From Cloacibacterium normanense (lineage in GTDB: Bacteria > Bacteroidota > Bacteroidia > Flavobacteriales > Weeksellaceae): a stretch of 64,000 nt of DNA. The DNA is taken from the NCBI RefSeq assembly GCF_002943105.1, contig NZ_PTPZ01000002.1, positions 85,491 through 149,490 on the forward strand, written 5' to 3'. The notes under the pieces are model-generated. The model had not been told where the DNA came from. It searched no databases and saw only the letters and a program-made list of their open reading frames with translations. Numbering within the stretch: the stretch's first letter is position 1; each line of letters begins with the position of its first letter. Shown one piece after another: positions 18,414 to 26,777 of the stretch. Both the position numbers and the translations under genes were made by a program.

Positions 18414-19622
18414 TTATTTCTTAAGTTGAGTTTCTACAAAATCTAAAATGTCTTTTGCCACTTCGTCTTTAGATTTCAGAGAAAATTCTTTTTGTTCTGA
18501 ATGCGTTAAAATTTTAACCTTATTGGTGTCTTTTTGGAAACCAGCACCTTCATCACGAAGTGAATTAAGCACAATCATATCCAGATTTTTTTTCTGCAAT
18601 TTGATTTTGGCATTTTCTTCTTCATTCTGAGTTTCAAGGGCAAAACCTACCAAAAACTGATGCGTTTTTTTCTCGCCCATCGTTTTCAAAATATCTGGAT
18701 TTTTAACCAATTCTATGGTAAATTCTTCTTCAGATTTTTTTATTTTTTCTTTAGCTACGATTTTTGGCGCATAATCTGCAACAGCAGCACTTGCGATTGC
18801 AACATCTACCTTTTCATAGTATTTAAAGACCTCATCGTACATTTCTTTCGCCGAGGTTACTCTATGAATTTCAATATTTTTATAGTCTGTTTTCTGTGAA
18901 GTAGGCCCTGAAATTAAAATCACTTTTGCGCCACGTTTTACCGCTTCTTCAGCAAGCGAAAATCCCATTTTCCCCGAAGAATGATTGCCAATAAAACGAA
19001 CAGGGTCAATTGCTTCATACGTAGGTCCTGCTGTGATGAGAACGGTTTTTCCATTTAAAGAATGAGACTGAGGCAAAGGTTGAGTAAAAAAATCTTCTAT
19101 TTTTTGTAAAATAGTTTCTGGCTCTGCTAATCTTCCTTGACCTTCTAAACCAGAAGCCAATTCGCCAAATTCTGCTGGAATAATATGATGACCAAATCTT
19201 TCTGCTTTTTCTAAATTTTCTTTGGTGGAAGGATGTGCATACATATCCAAATCCATTGCTGGAGCTATGAAAACGGGGCATTTTGCAGACATATAAGTAG
19301 CAATTACCAAATTATCACAAATCCCATGAACCATTTTAGCCAAAGTATTTGCAGTACAAGGTGCTACCAATAATACATCGGCCCAAAGTGCGAGTTCTAC
19401 ATGAGAATTCCATGTTCCGTTTTGGTCATAAAAATCAGAATACACTGCATTTTTAGAAAGCGTAGAAAGGGTGACTTTTGTAACGAAATTTTCAGCAGAA
19501 GGTGTTAAAATAACTTTTACTTCTGCGCCTTTTTTTACAAAATCTCTTACAAGGTAATTCATTTTGTAGGCTGCAATTCCGCCAGAAATTGCCAATAGAA
19601 TTTTTTTACCTTTTAGAGCCAT
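18414..19622 (-). CDS. coaBC: Bifunctional phosphopantothenoylcysteine decarboxylase / phosphopantothenate-cysteine ligase
   Basis: This 402-aa enzyme performs two steps of coenzyme A synthesis. The N-terminal CoaC flavoprotein domain has GGIAAYK, the catalytic-His region NSHVELALWAD, and APAMD. The C-terminal CoaB ligase domain starts with VLITAGPTYEAIDPVRFIGN and has the SSGKMG and KNPDI motifs. It follows rpoZ after a terminator and precedes porD closely, so it probably forms a unit with porD. Confidence 0.95.
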   Translation of the reverse strand: MALKGKKILLAISGGIAAYKMNYLVRDFVKKGAEVKVILTPSAENFVTKVTLSTLSKNAVYSDFYDQNGTWNSHVELALWADVLLVAPCTANTLAKMVHGICDNLVIATYMSAKCPVFIAPAMDLDMYAHPSTKENLEKAERFGHHIIPAEFGELASGLEGQGRLAEPETILQKIEDFFTQPLPQSHSLNGKTVLITAGPTYEAIDPVRFIGNHSSGKMGFSLAEEAVKRGAKVILISGPTSQKTDYKNIEIHRVTSAKEMYDEVFKYYEKVDVAIASAAVADYAPKIVAKEKIKKSEEEFTIELVKNPDILKTMGEKKTHQFLVGFALETQNEEENAKIKLQKKNLDMIVLNSLRDEGAGFQKDTNKVKILTHSEQKEFSLKSKDEVAKDILDFVETQLKK

Positions 19623-19782
19623 ATGATTAGAATTTTAACTGAACGAATTTATGGTTTTTTTTTGAATTTTTATTGGTTATTTTAAACACAAAGAATCTGT
19701 ATCATTTACCATTATTAAAGGCATTTTAATTAACAAAGCTTGCAAAGTTGAAAATCTAAAGATTTTCAAACATAAACTCATC

Positions 19783-19816
19783 AAAAAAAGCCACAGAAAT
19801 TCTGTGACTTTGTTTT
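19783..19816 (-). terminator. Hairpin terminator after rpoZ
   Basis: The stem CACAGAA/TTCTGTG (19792-19798 with 19800-19806), extended by A/T and followed on the minus strand by T7, separates bamD-rpoZ from coaBC-porD. Confidence 0.75.
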
Positions 19817-19834
19817 TATCCTAACGAATATCGT

Positions 19835-20155
19835 TTATTTTTCTTCGGTTCTACGGAAATAAATTTCGTCATCTAACCATTCTCTAATGGCAATAGATGT
19901 AGGCTTCGGTAATCTTTCGTAGTTTTTAGAAATTTCAATTTGCTCTCTGTTTTCGAAAACTTCTTCCAGAGTAGAATTGTGCACCGCAAATTCGTCTAAT
20001 TTTTGGTGAAGTTCTGTTCTAATTTCAGCATTAATTTGTTCTGCTCTTTTTCCCATAATTACGATAGCTTCGTAGATAGAACCTACTTTTTCTTCGATTT
20101 TATCTCTATCGTAAGTAATGGTATTTACTTCTGCTTTTGTATCTTTTACGCTCAT
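19835..20155 (-). CDS. rpoZ: RNA polymerase omega-like subunit (RpoZ)
   Basis: This acidic 106-aa protein is of the Bacteroidota omega type, which supports assembly of RNA polymerase. The helix with IYEAIVIMGKRAEQINAEI corresponds to the conserved omega core. The position between bamD and coaBC is characteristic. A perfect TATCTTTG box lies 30 bases upstream, so it can be transcribed independently of bamD, 38 bases away. Confidence 0.85.
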   Translation of the reverse strand: MSVKDTKAEVNTITYDRDKIEEKVGSIYEAIVIMGKRAEQINAEIRTELHQKLDEFAVHNSTLEEVFENREQIEISKNYERLPKPTSIAIREWLDDEIYFRRTEEK

Positions 20156-20184
20156 TTTGAGTGATTTATTTTTATTTTAGTTTG

Positions 20185-20192
20185 CAAAGATA
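20185..20192 (-). promoter_or_regulatory. -7 box (TATCTTTG) of rpoZ
   Basis: A perfect -7 consensus on the minus strand overlaps the end of the bamD/rpoZ spacer. Confidence 0.5.
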
Positions 20193-20193
20193 A

Positions 20194-21168
20194 TTAATTT
20201 CTTCTAATCTTGAAAGTAGCACCTGGTTCTGGTGTGCTAATTTTCGCACTATCAATTTTAATTTTATTCGCTTCTTGCTGGTCTTTAACCTGTTTTTTAG
20301 CGTCTTCTTTAGCTTCAGCTGCTTTTTGTTTTTCTGTAAATTCAGCTTTTCTAGCTTCTACTTCTTTTTGAAATTTCGCAAATTCTACAACTTCTTTTTC
20401 CAATTTTGCTCTGATATCAAGAGCTTCTTTGCTTAAATCTGAGTTTGGATATTCTCTTTCTACTTGTCTGGTAAATGCGATAGCGCTTTCTAATCTTTCT
20501 TTTTTAAGGTCATAAATAGAATTGATACCCAATTCTGATTTAGATTTTAAAATATAAGCGTAGATTTTTGATTTCAGTTTAGTTGCAGGAAAATCATTTA
20601 AAACGTTTTCAAAAGCAATGGTAGCTGCTTTGTAATCTGCCATTTTAAAATATTGTCTTGCATTTTCATAAGCTTTGAACTCTAATTTATAGTTCAGTTC
20701 ATCAATTAAATCATTGATGTTTTTTGCTTTTTCTGAATTTGGATAATTATTTAAAAATTCTTGTAATTCATTAATCGCCGAAGTTGTATTACTCTGGTCT
20801 AAGTTATAATCCATAGAACCTTCGTAGTAACACAATGCAGACATATAAGCTGCTTCTTCTTTTCTAGGATCATTGGTAAATGTAACCGAAAAATTCTTGA
20901 ATTGATGCGCTGCTAGTTTATAGTTTTTGTCGTAGTAATTAGCATACGCAGATTTATAAACTACTTCTGGAGCATCATCCGTTCCTGCAACGAGATTGGT
21001 TAATCTTTCGTAAAGCGCAAGAGCGTCTGTCCATTTCTTTTTTTCGTATTTTTCATTGGCAACTTTCATGATAAAATCTTTATCAGCAGATTTCATTGCC
21101 AAATCATATTGTTTGTTACAAGACAAAAGCAAAAAAGCGATTGCGAATAATGAGAATATTTTTTTCAT
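20194..21168 (-). CDS. bamD: Outer membrane protein assembly factor BamD
   Basis: This 324-aa outer-membrane lipoprotein has a signal ending in LLLSCNK. TPR-type helices follow, for example WTDALALYERL, AAHQFKNF and AATIAFENVLNDFPATKLKS, as expected for BamD, which organises the BAM complex. The C-terminus adds a charged Lys/Ala/Glu coiled-coil tail that is longer than in the proteobacterial proteins, where about 240 aa is usual. A TATTTTTG box lies 48 bases upstream. Confidence 0.9.
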   Translation of the reverse strand: MKKIFSLFAIAFLLLSCNKQYDLAMKSADKDFIMKVANEKYEKKKWTDALALYERLTNLVAGTDDAPEVVYKSAYANYYDKNYKLAAHQFKNFSVTFTNDPRKEEAAYMSALCYYEGSMDYNLDQSNTTSAINELQEFLNNYPNSEKAKNINDLIDELNYKLEFKAYENARQYFKMADYKAATIAFENVLNDFPATKLKSKIYAYILKSKSELGINSIYDLKKERLESAIAFTRQVEREYPNSDLSKEALDIRAKLEKEVVEFAKFQKEVEARKAEFTEKQKAAEAKEDAKKQVKDQQEANKIKIDSAKISTPEPGATFKIRRN

Positions 21169-21215
21169 AAATAAAAGTAAGGAAATCTTTCTATAATGTT
21201 CCCTTTATCAGTTTG

Positions 21216-21223
21216 CAAAAATA
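21216..21223 (-). promoter_or_regulatory. -7 box (TATTTTTG) of bamD
   Basis: TATTTTTG on the minus strand, about 48 bases upstream of the bamD start. Confidence 0.4.
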
Positions 21224-21274
21224 AAACTTTTTTTGTCAAAAGATTTATTTTAAGATACTTTAACGCAAATAAGG

Positions 21275-21898
21275 TTAAATTTGATATCCTAAAAGCGAGA
21301 AAACACAAAGATTGAGATGGTTTTTCAGTTTTTTTTCGGCATTAGCTAGGTAATCTTCGTCGTTACCTTTTAGATAAATTTCGTAATAATTTTTATTTCT
21401 AATGGTAAATACGATGGTTCCAATGATGGTAGAAACAATATCTTCTGATTTTGCAGCTCTTTTAAAAACGCCACTTACAATACCTTTTTGCACTACATCT
21501 TCCAGAACTTTGGTAAACGTTTGGTAGAATTCTAGCAACGTATCTTTCACTCTATCTTGATGTCTGAGTTCTTGAGTTACAAAACCATGAAAATAATTGA
21601 ATTTAAATAACTGTTTAGTTACGAAATTAATAATTTCTTTGAGTTGCATCTCTGGTTTTCCGTCTTTTATGGTTTGGGTAAATTCAGCAAATGTTTCTCT
21701 GGTTTTCTGTACTCTATATTGGTAAAGATTTACCATCATTTTCTCTTTAGAGCCGAAGTAATAAGAAATCATCGCCACGTTAATATTCGCTTTAGCAGAG
21801 ATATCACGAACGGAAGTCCCTTCAAAACCTTTCTGCGCAATAAGCTCTTCCGCGATGTCTAGAATATGAATTTGCTTTTCGGTAAATTTTTTCTTCAT
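21275..21898 (-). CDS. TetR/AcrR family transcriptional regulator
   Basis: This 207-aa protein has an N-terminal TetR helix-turn-helix: the segment IAEELIAQKGFEGTSVRDIS is followed by AKANINVAMISYYFGSKE, a near-consensus recognition helix with YYFGSK. The C-terminal ligand domain is divergent and unassigned. It is transcribed away from tatD and alone, with a TATCTTTA-like box at 21918-21925. Target genes cannot be named from context. Confidence 0.9.
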   Translation of the reverse strand: MKKKFTEKQIHILDIAEELIAQKGFEGTSVRDISAKANINVAMISYYFGSKEKMMVNLYQYRVQKTRETFAEFTQTIKDGKPEMQLKEIINFVTKQLFKFNYFHGFVTQELRHQDRVKDTLLEFYQTFTKVLEDVVQKGIVSGVFKRAAKSEDIVSTIIGTIVFTIRNKNYYEIYLKGNDEDYLANAEKKLKNHLNLCVFSLLGYQI

Positions 21899-21988
21899 TC
21901 TCTAATTTGTTGAAAAGTAAAGATATAAAAAACTTTTTCTCAAACAAACAAATGTTTAATACTTTGTTTAAATTTTTAACCGATTTCA

Positions 21989-21996
21989 TATCTTTG
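21989..21996 (+). promoter_or_regulatory. -7 box (TATCTTTG) of the TatD gene
   Basis: A perfect -7 box ends only 3 bases before the ATG at 22000. It implies a leaderless mRNA and rules out the upstream start at 21907. Confidence 0.5.
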
Positions 21997-21999
21997 AAT

Positions 22000-22629
22000 A
22001 TGAATTTTTTCAACTTCCATCATCATAACCCACAAATCGCTTACGGAATTTATAATTCTACACCAGAAGAAAAAATTCCTGAGCATTATTTTTCGGTAGG
22101 AATCCATCCGCAAAACATCCATGAACAATGGGAAAATGATTTAGAAAACCTAAAAATCATTTCTCAAAATCCAAAATGTTTAGCCATTGGCGAATGTGGT
22201 TTGGATGCATTAGTAAACATCGATGAAAATCTTCAGAAAAAAGTTTTCGAAGCGCAAATTATTTGGGCAAATCAAATTCAAAAACCGGTTATCATTCATT
22301 GTGTAAAGAGATTTCAAGAATTAATTCCTTTTCAAAAAATTGCAAAAGTTCCAATGATTATTCATGGTTTTAATAAGAAAAAAGCAATTGCTGATGAAAT
22401 GTTGAAACATGGTTTTTATCTAAGTTTTGGAAAATCTGTACTTCACAACTTATCTTTGCAAACTTCTTTGAAAGAAATTCCTTTAGAAAAAATATTTTTA
22501 GAAAAAGATGATGCAGATTTTAACCTTACGGAATTGTATCAAAAAGTAGCTGAAATCAAGGAAATTTCTGTAGAAAAATTACAAGAACAGATTTCTAAAA
22601 ATTTAGAAATTTTAAACATTCAGTTTTAA
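22000..22629 (+). CDS. TatD family metal-dependent hydrolase
   Basis: This 209-aa TIM-barrel nuclease-like hydrolase is short compared with the usual 255-265 aa. Metal ligands expected for the family are visible: the N-terminal HHH, the Glu of IGECGLDAL, His in VIIHCVKRF and MIIHGFNKKK, and the late Asp in LEKDDAD, where most members read ETD. The ATG at 22000 is chosen because the longer frame starts upstream of the promoter. It is followed 54 bases later by tcdA. The DNase or peptidase-like substrate is not known for this subfamily. Confidence 0.85.
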   Translation: MNFFNFHHHNPQIAYGIYNSTPEEKIPEHYFSVGIHPQNIHEQWENDLENLKIISQNPKCLAIGECGLDALVNIDENLQKKVFEAQIIWANQIQKPVIIHCVKRFQELIPFQKIAKVPMIIHGFNKKKAIADEMLKHGFYLSFGKSVLHNLSLQTSLKEIPLEKIFLEKDDADFNLTELYQKVAEIKEISVEKLQEQISKNLEILNIQF

Positions 22630-22683
22630 TTAAGTGATTAAGAAAATCTTTGCGCTTTTTGCGTGAAAAAATAAAATTAGAAA

Positions 22684-23424
22684 ATGAAAGATTGGTTACA
22701 ACGTTCGGAACTGCTCGTAAAAAAAGAAGGCTTAGAAACTTTGAAAAATGCTAAAGTTTTAGTGGTAGGTTTAGGTGGAGTGGGTTCTTTTGCAGCAGAA
22801 TTTTTGACAAGAGCAGGAGTAGGAAACATGACGATTGTAGACGGAGACATTGTAGATATCACCAACATTAACAGACAGTTACCCGCTTTACATTCCACTG
22901 TAGGAAAAGATAAAGTAGAAATCGTTGCCGAAAGAATTTTAGACATCAATCCTGAAATTAATTTGGTTAAAATTAATGAATTTCTTTCGCCAGAAAGAAT
23001 GGACGAAATTCTAGAAGAACATCAATTTGATTACGTATTAGATTGCATAGACAGTGTTTCGCCGAAATTAGCCTTGATTAAAGCTTGTAGAAGAAGAAAA
23101 ATAAAATTGGTTTCATCAATGGGAGCTGGTGGAAAAACCGATCCAAGTAAAGTTTTGGTAAGAGATTTAAGCAAAACCAATAATTGTTACCTTGCCAAGC
23201 AAATCAGAAAAAGATTGAAAAAAGAAGGGATTACCAAAGGTTTCAGATGTGTCTTTTCTACTGAAATTCAAAAAGAAGAAAGTCTAAAACTCACCGATGG
23301 AAGCAATTTTAAAAAATCTTTTTACGGAACCATCAGTTTTATGCCTGCACTTTTTGGCTTAAATGCTGCCGCAGAAGTGATTAATTATTTATTGAAAGAG
23401 CCAAGTAAAAAGAATCAAGAGTAA
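22684..23424 (+). CDS. tcdA: tRNA threonylcarbamoyladenosine dehydratase (TcdA/CsdL)
   Basis: This 246-aa E1-like enzyme of the ThiF/MoeB fold makes cyclic t6A at position 37 of tRNAs with ATP. The nucleotide-binding loop GLGGVGSFAAEFLTRAG, DxDIVDITNINRQ, and the segment DCIDSVSPKLALI identify the family. The final codons (KEPSKKNQE) coincide with a dispersed intergenic repeat also present at 10701-10732, so the tail is probably acquired sequence. rnpA follows 22 bases later. Confidence 0.92.
   Translation: MKDWLQRSELLVKKEGLETLKNAKVLVVGLGGVGSFAAEFLTRAGVGNMTIVDGDIVDITNINRQLPALHSTVGKDKVEIVAERILDINPEINLVKINEFLSPERMDEILEEHQFDYVLDCIDSVSPKLALIKACRRRKIKLVSSMGAGGKTDPSKVLVRDLSKTNNCYLAKQIRKRLKKEGITKGFRCVFSTEIQKEESLKLTDGSNFKKSFYGTISFMPALFGLNAAAEVINYLLKEPSKKNQE
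23395..23419. repeat. Dispersed repeat, copy B, inside the tcdA 3' end
   Basis: AAAGAGCCAAG followed by TAAAAAGAATCAAG. This is the same word pair as 10701-10732 without the 8-base interruption. It encodes the last residues of TcdA. Confidence 0.5.
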
Positions 23425-23446
23425 AATTAATTTTATACTTAATATT

Positions 23447-23815
23447 TTGAACTACAAATATCCCAGAGAAGAAAAACTCAAGCAAAAAAATGACATTTCC
23501 TTACTTTTTGAGAAAGGAAAATGGAAAACTTGTGGAAATTTGAGAGTGATTTCTTACCAAATAGATGCTTCGACTTCGCTCAGCATGACAACTCAACATA
23601 AAGTTGGCGTTTCTGTTTCTAAGAGATATTTTAAAAAAGCAGTTCACAGAAATAGAATCAAAAGACTTTTACGCGAAGTTTACAGACTCAATAAAGCTCA
23701 GTTTTTAGAAAAATTTGGCGAAAATTCCTTAACCATGTTGTTCTACGTTTCGCCTACTCTTCCGAAAAATTATCAAGAAATAGAAGAAGAATTTTTAAAA
23801 CTTCTCAAAAAATAA
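23447..23815 (+). CDS. rnpA: Ribonuclease P protein component
   Basis: This basic 122-aa protein assists the RNase P RNA in 5' maturation of tRNA. The RNR motif is present in KKAVHRNRIKRLLREVYR. The start is a TTG at 23447, because no ATG precedes the conserved YPREEKLKQKNDISLLF segment. Residues 41-48 (ASTSLSMT) come from an 8-codon insertion matching a dispersed repeat (23567-23590). The insertion sits in the loop before the conserved strand KVGVSVSKRYF and so may be tolerated. Confidence 0.93.
   Translation: MNYKYPREEKLKQKNDISLLFEKGKWKTCGNLRVISYQIDASTSLSMTTQHKVGVSVSKRYFKKAVHRNRIKRLLREVYRLNKAQFLEKFGENSLTMLFYVSPTLPKNYQEIEEEFLKLLKK
23567..23590. repeat. Dispersed 24-base repeat inserted in frame in rnpA
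   Basis: GCTTCGACTTCGCTCAGCAT plus GACA. It shares 18 of 22 bases with the complement of 10895-10916. Its length is exactly 8 codons and keeps the rnpA frame open. Confidence 0.55.
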
Positions 23816-23873
23816 AAATCAATAGCACGTTTTTTGTAATTTAGTTTGCACAAATAATAAACTATTACACAAA

Positions 23874-24482
23874 ATGTTAGACAACATTCCTTATCTTCCT
23901 TACTTCATCAGTGCATTTATCGGCATTGGTTTAGCTGCAGCTTCTGGTTTTAGAGTTTTCTTGCCTATGTTTGCTGTAAGTCTCGCTTCTTACATGGGTT
24001 GGATTCCCATGAACGAAAATTTTCATTGGTTGGCTGGTTTACCTACGCTCATCACTACAGGAATTGCCACTGTGGTAGAAATTTTAGCCTATTATATTCC
24101 GTACGTTGACCATTTATTAGACACCGCTTCTGTTCCATTAGCTACAATTGCAGGTTCTATCATGTTTGCTGCGCAATTTACAGATTTAGGAACGTTTCCA
24201 ACTTGGGCACTTGCATTAATTGCAGGTGGCGGAACTGCTGCCGCAATTAGTTCAGGATTTGCAGGAACACGTGCCGCTTCTACTGCTACAACTGGTGGTC
24301 TTGGAAATTCTGTAGTTGCCACCACCGAAACAGCAGGAGCAGGAATTATGAGTTTTTTAGCTTTAGCAGCTCCCGTAATTGCGTTTTTGGTAGCGATTGC
24401 CCTTGTTATTGTAGTCTTTATTTTAGGAAGAAAAATCTGGAATAAATTAAGAGGAAATCTGAAATCTGAAGAAACTTTATGA
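23874..24482 (+). CDS. DUF4126 family membrane protein
   Basis: This 202-aa integral membrane protein has about five hydrophobic helices and is rich in Gly, Ala and Thr. Segments such as GIGLAAASGFRVFLPMF and the Thr/Gly-rich ATTGGLGNSVVATTETAGAG fit DUF4126. Function is unknown. It follows rnpA by 58 bases and is closed by a strong hairpin. A weak -7 candidate (TTAGTTTG, 23841-23848) precedes it. Confidence 0.82.
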   Translation: MLDNIPYLPYFISAFIGIGLAAASGFRVFLPMFAVSLASYMGWIPMNENFHWLAGLPTLITTGIATVVEILAYYIPYVDHLLDTASVPLATIAGSIMFAAQFTDLGTFPTWALALIAGGGTAAAISSGFAGTRAASTATTGGLGNSVVATTETAGAGIMSFLALAAPVIAFLVAIALVIVVFILGRKIWNKLRGNLKSEETL

Positions 24483-24506
24483 TCTAATCATTAGTCTAAT
24501 TCAATA

Positions 24507-24537
24507 AAAAAACTCCAAGAAATTCTTGGAGTTTTTG
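24507..24537. terminator. Bidirectional hairpin terminator
   Basis: AACTCCAAGAA/TTCTTGGAGTT (24511-24521 with 24523-24533), flanked by A and T runs, lies between the converging DUF4126 gene and the Glu-rich TPR gene. Confidence 0.85.
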
Positions 24538-24539
24538 TT

Positions 24540-26207
24540 TTATTTACCTTGTTTTAAATCTTTGATTTCTTGAATTTTAGCCTTGAAATCTTCGGCTCTT
24601 TCTGGATGCTTATTTTGTAGAATTTCGTAAGCTTTAATTGCCTTCGTGTACAATCTTTGTTCGGTATAAAGTTTTGCCAAAGTTTCGGTCATCAAGTGTG
24701 AGATGTCGTCATTTTTTTCTTTCACCACAAAATTCACTTCTTCTTTTAACTGAGAAATTTTAGGATTTTCTTCAATGAATTTATCGATGATTTCTGCTTT
24801 TTTCTCGATGACTTTTACCGGAATATTTTCAGGAGTTTTAATTCCGGAACGATCAATTTTAAGCCAACTTTGCCAAGTATTTACAAAACCTGGAACATTG
24901 CTATTATTTTCTTCCGCCGAAACTTTTTCTACTTGATTTTCAATAATTTGAACGGGATTTTCTTGAACATTAGCTTTTAAGAAAGAAGTATTTAGAATAG
25001 ATTTTTCAATAGGTTTTTCTTCAATTATAACTTCTTCTAAAACCTCTTTTTTCAATTCGATTGGTGCAACTTCTTCTACCATTTTCTTCTCTTCTGTGAT
25101 TGCAATTTCTGGTTTTACCTCAACTGGTTTTTCGGTAGCTTTCGGTTGAGAAACTGCTGGTTTTTGAATCATAGAATCAAGTGGATTCATCACAAAATTC
25201 ATCGGTTTCCAATCGGCATGAGTTTCTTCTGCAATTTCTTCTTTTTCTTCCTTCAAAATAGGAGTATTAATTTCTTGAGGCGCTTCTTTTTCAATCGTCA
25301 TTTCCGTATTTTCCTCTATAATCTCTGTTTTTTCTGGTACTGAAATGTTCAATTCTGGAGTTTTTTCAGATGGAACTTCTGCAGATTTTATTTCTTCTTC
25401 AGTTGGTTTTTCTTCAATAATTGTTGCAGAAATTTCTGCTTTTGGTTCAGATTTCGGTTCTTCTTTTGGAGTAGAAGGAACGGTGAATTTTATGTTTGGC
25501 AAGAAACTTTCGAAACCATTAAAACTAATATCCGAAGGTTTTACAGACGTAATTTCCTTATCATCTGATTGATCAATATGCTCTAAAACCTTTTCTTTAC
25601 TGAAATTAAGGTCTTCTTCTCTCGTTTTGAACGCAATTTCTGCATTTTCTTCTTCCGTTATTTCTTGCTCAAGCAATTGATTTTCAATTTCTAAAATCTC
25701 CAATTCTTTCAGAACATCGAACTCATTTTCTTTTTTGTCAAGAATCGGTGCTTCTAATTCGGTATCACCTACTACACTTTTCGGATGTGTAACTACAGGG
25801 TTTTCCGCCTCTATTTTTTCTACCGTTTCGGTTAAATTTTTAGAAGAATTCTCAGTGATATTTTGCTCTGGAACCTCAACGATATTTACAGGTTCTTCAA
25901 TGGTTTTTTCAACTTCATGTTCAGTTTTAGCAAGGACAATTTTCTTGAATTTCGTCAATTCTTTTTTCTCTTCTTCCTTCTTTTTATTGATGAAAGTGTA
26001 GAGAATTTTTTTATCCGTAGTATACGCTGCGGTTTTGGTTAGTTCTTTTTGGTAATTTTCAGCATCGAAATTAAAAATCGCCGAAAGATGCAAAGTTCTG
26101 ATACTCTGCATATAAGGGAATTTAGAAATTTCATTCTGAAGAAGCGAAATGTCTTCTTTAGAAATATTTTCTGGGCGCTGAAGCAATTCTAAAACTCGTG
26201 CATTCAT
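24540..26207 (-). CDS. Glu/Lys-rich protein with C-terminal TPR
   Basis: This 555-aa protein has three parts. The N-terminal 95 residues are helical (VLELLQRPENISKEDISLLQNEISKF split in the conserved way). Residues about 100-440 form a very acidic, low-complexity middle of E, K, P, I and V, likely disordered. A TPR motif lies near the C-terminus (TLAKLYTEQRLYTKAIKAYE then LQNKHPERAEDF). It starts 3 bases after lptE ends, in the miaB-sigma-54 activator-lptE row. No catalytic motif is seen. A scaffold role is only a guess. Confidence 0.75.
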   Translation of the reverse strand: MNARVLELLQRPENISKEDISLLQNEISKFPYMQSIRTLHLSAIFNFDAENYQKELTKTAAYTTDKKILYTFINKKKEEEKKELTKFKKIVLAKTEHEVEKTIEEPVNIVEVPEQNITENSSKNLTETVEKIEAENPVVTHPKSVVGDTELEAPILDKKENEFDVLKELEILEIENQLLEQEITEEENAEIAFKTREEDLNFSKEKVLEHIDQSDDKEITSVKPSDISFNGFESFLPNIKFTVPSTPKEEPKSEPKAEISATIIEEKPTEEEIKSAEVPSEKTPELNISVPEKTEIIEENTEMTIEKEAPQEINTPILKEEKEEIAEETHADWKPMNFVMNPLDSMIQKPAVSQPKATEKPVEVKPEIAITEEKKMVEEVAPIELKKEVLEEVIIEEKPIEKSILNTSFLKANVQENPVQIIENQVEKVSAEENNSNVPGFVNTWQSWLKIDRSGIKTPENIPVKVIEKKAEIIDKFIEENPKISQLKEEVNFVVKEKNDDISHLMTETLAKLYTEQRLYTKAIKAYEILQNKHPERAEDFKAKIQEIKDLKQGK

Positions 26208-26210
26208 CTT

Positions 26211-26777
26211 TTACCAATTGGCTACAATATCGTTAAAAATTTTATTGATAATCCTTTCGTTTACCAATTTCACTTGAGAAGTTTCTATGGCATTAATATC
26301 TAAATCACTACTGAAAACCGCTTCATCTGAATACGTTCTATCAAAACTCGCTTCTGGAAACTTACTGTTTTCGTAATGAACTTTTACCGTAATGGTGAGT
26401 TTATTCTGTGCCGCTTGAATATTTCCACCATCAGTAGTAACTGGCGTAGAAATAGTAGTAGGCGAAATGCTGTAATCTGTAATTTCACCTTCTATAAGAA
26501 CATCAGGGTTTTCCGTAGTTCCCTTTAAACCAGACCTTTGTAAAAATCTATTTTGAAGGGCAATAGAAAATTCTTGACTTAAATTGGCATTCACCAAAGC
26601 TGCATTATTAGGAAAATTTTTAATCTGAATGGTTTTTTCGTCGTGATTCAGAGAATTTCCTGTAAAACTATAGCAAGAAGACAAAAAAGCCAAGGAAAAG
26701 AAACCCAAGAATAAAACTCCAAAAATTTTAAAATTTTTGGCTTGAAATCTGAAATTTAAAATCTGAAATCTTTTCAT
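26211..26777 (-). CDS. lptE: LptE-like LPS assembly lipoprotein
   Basis: This 188-aa outer-membrane lipoprotein probably plugs LptD, which inserts lipopolysaccharide. The lipobox is FLSSC (Cys about residue 35), after an unusually long basic n-region. The body has IQIKNFPNNAALVNANLSQEFSIALQ broken as in LptE, then IEGEITDYSISP and a C-terminal NERIINKIFNDIV. Its first 12 codons are made of the low-complexity words GAAATCTGAAAT seen in spacers. The ATG overlaps the stop of the sigma-54 activator by one base, suggesting coupling. Confidence 0.85.
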   Translation of the reverse strand: MKRFQILNFRFQAKNFKIFGVLFLGFFSLAFLSSCYSFTGNSLNHDEKTIQIKNFPNNAALVNANLSQEFSIALQNRFLQRSGLKGTTENPDVLIEGEITDYSISPTTISTPVTTDGGNIQAAQNKLTITVKVHYENSKFPEASFDRTYSDEAVFSSDLDINAIETSQVKLVNERIINKIFNDIVANW

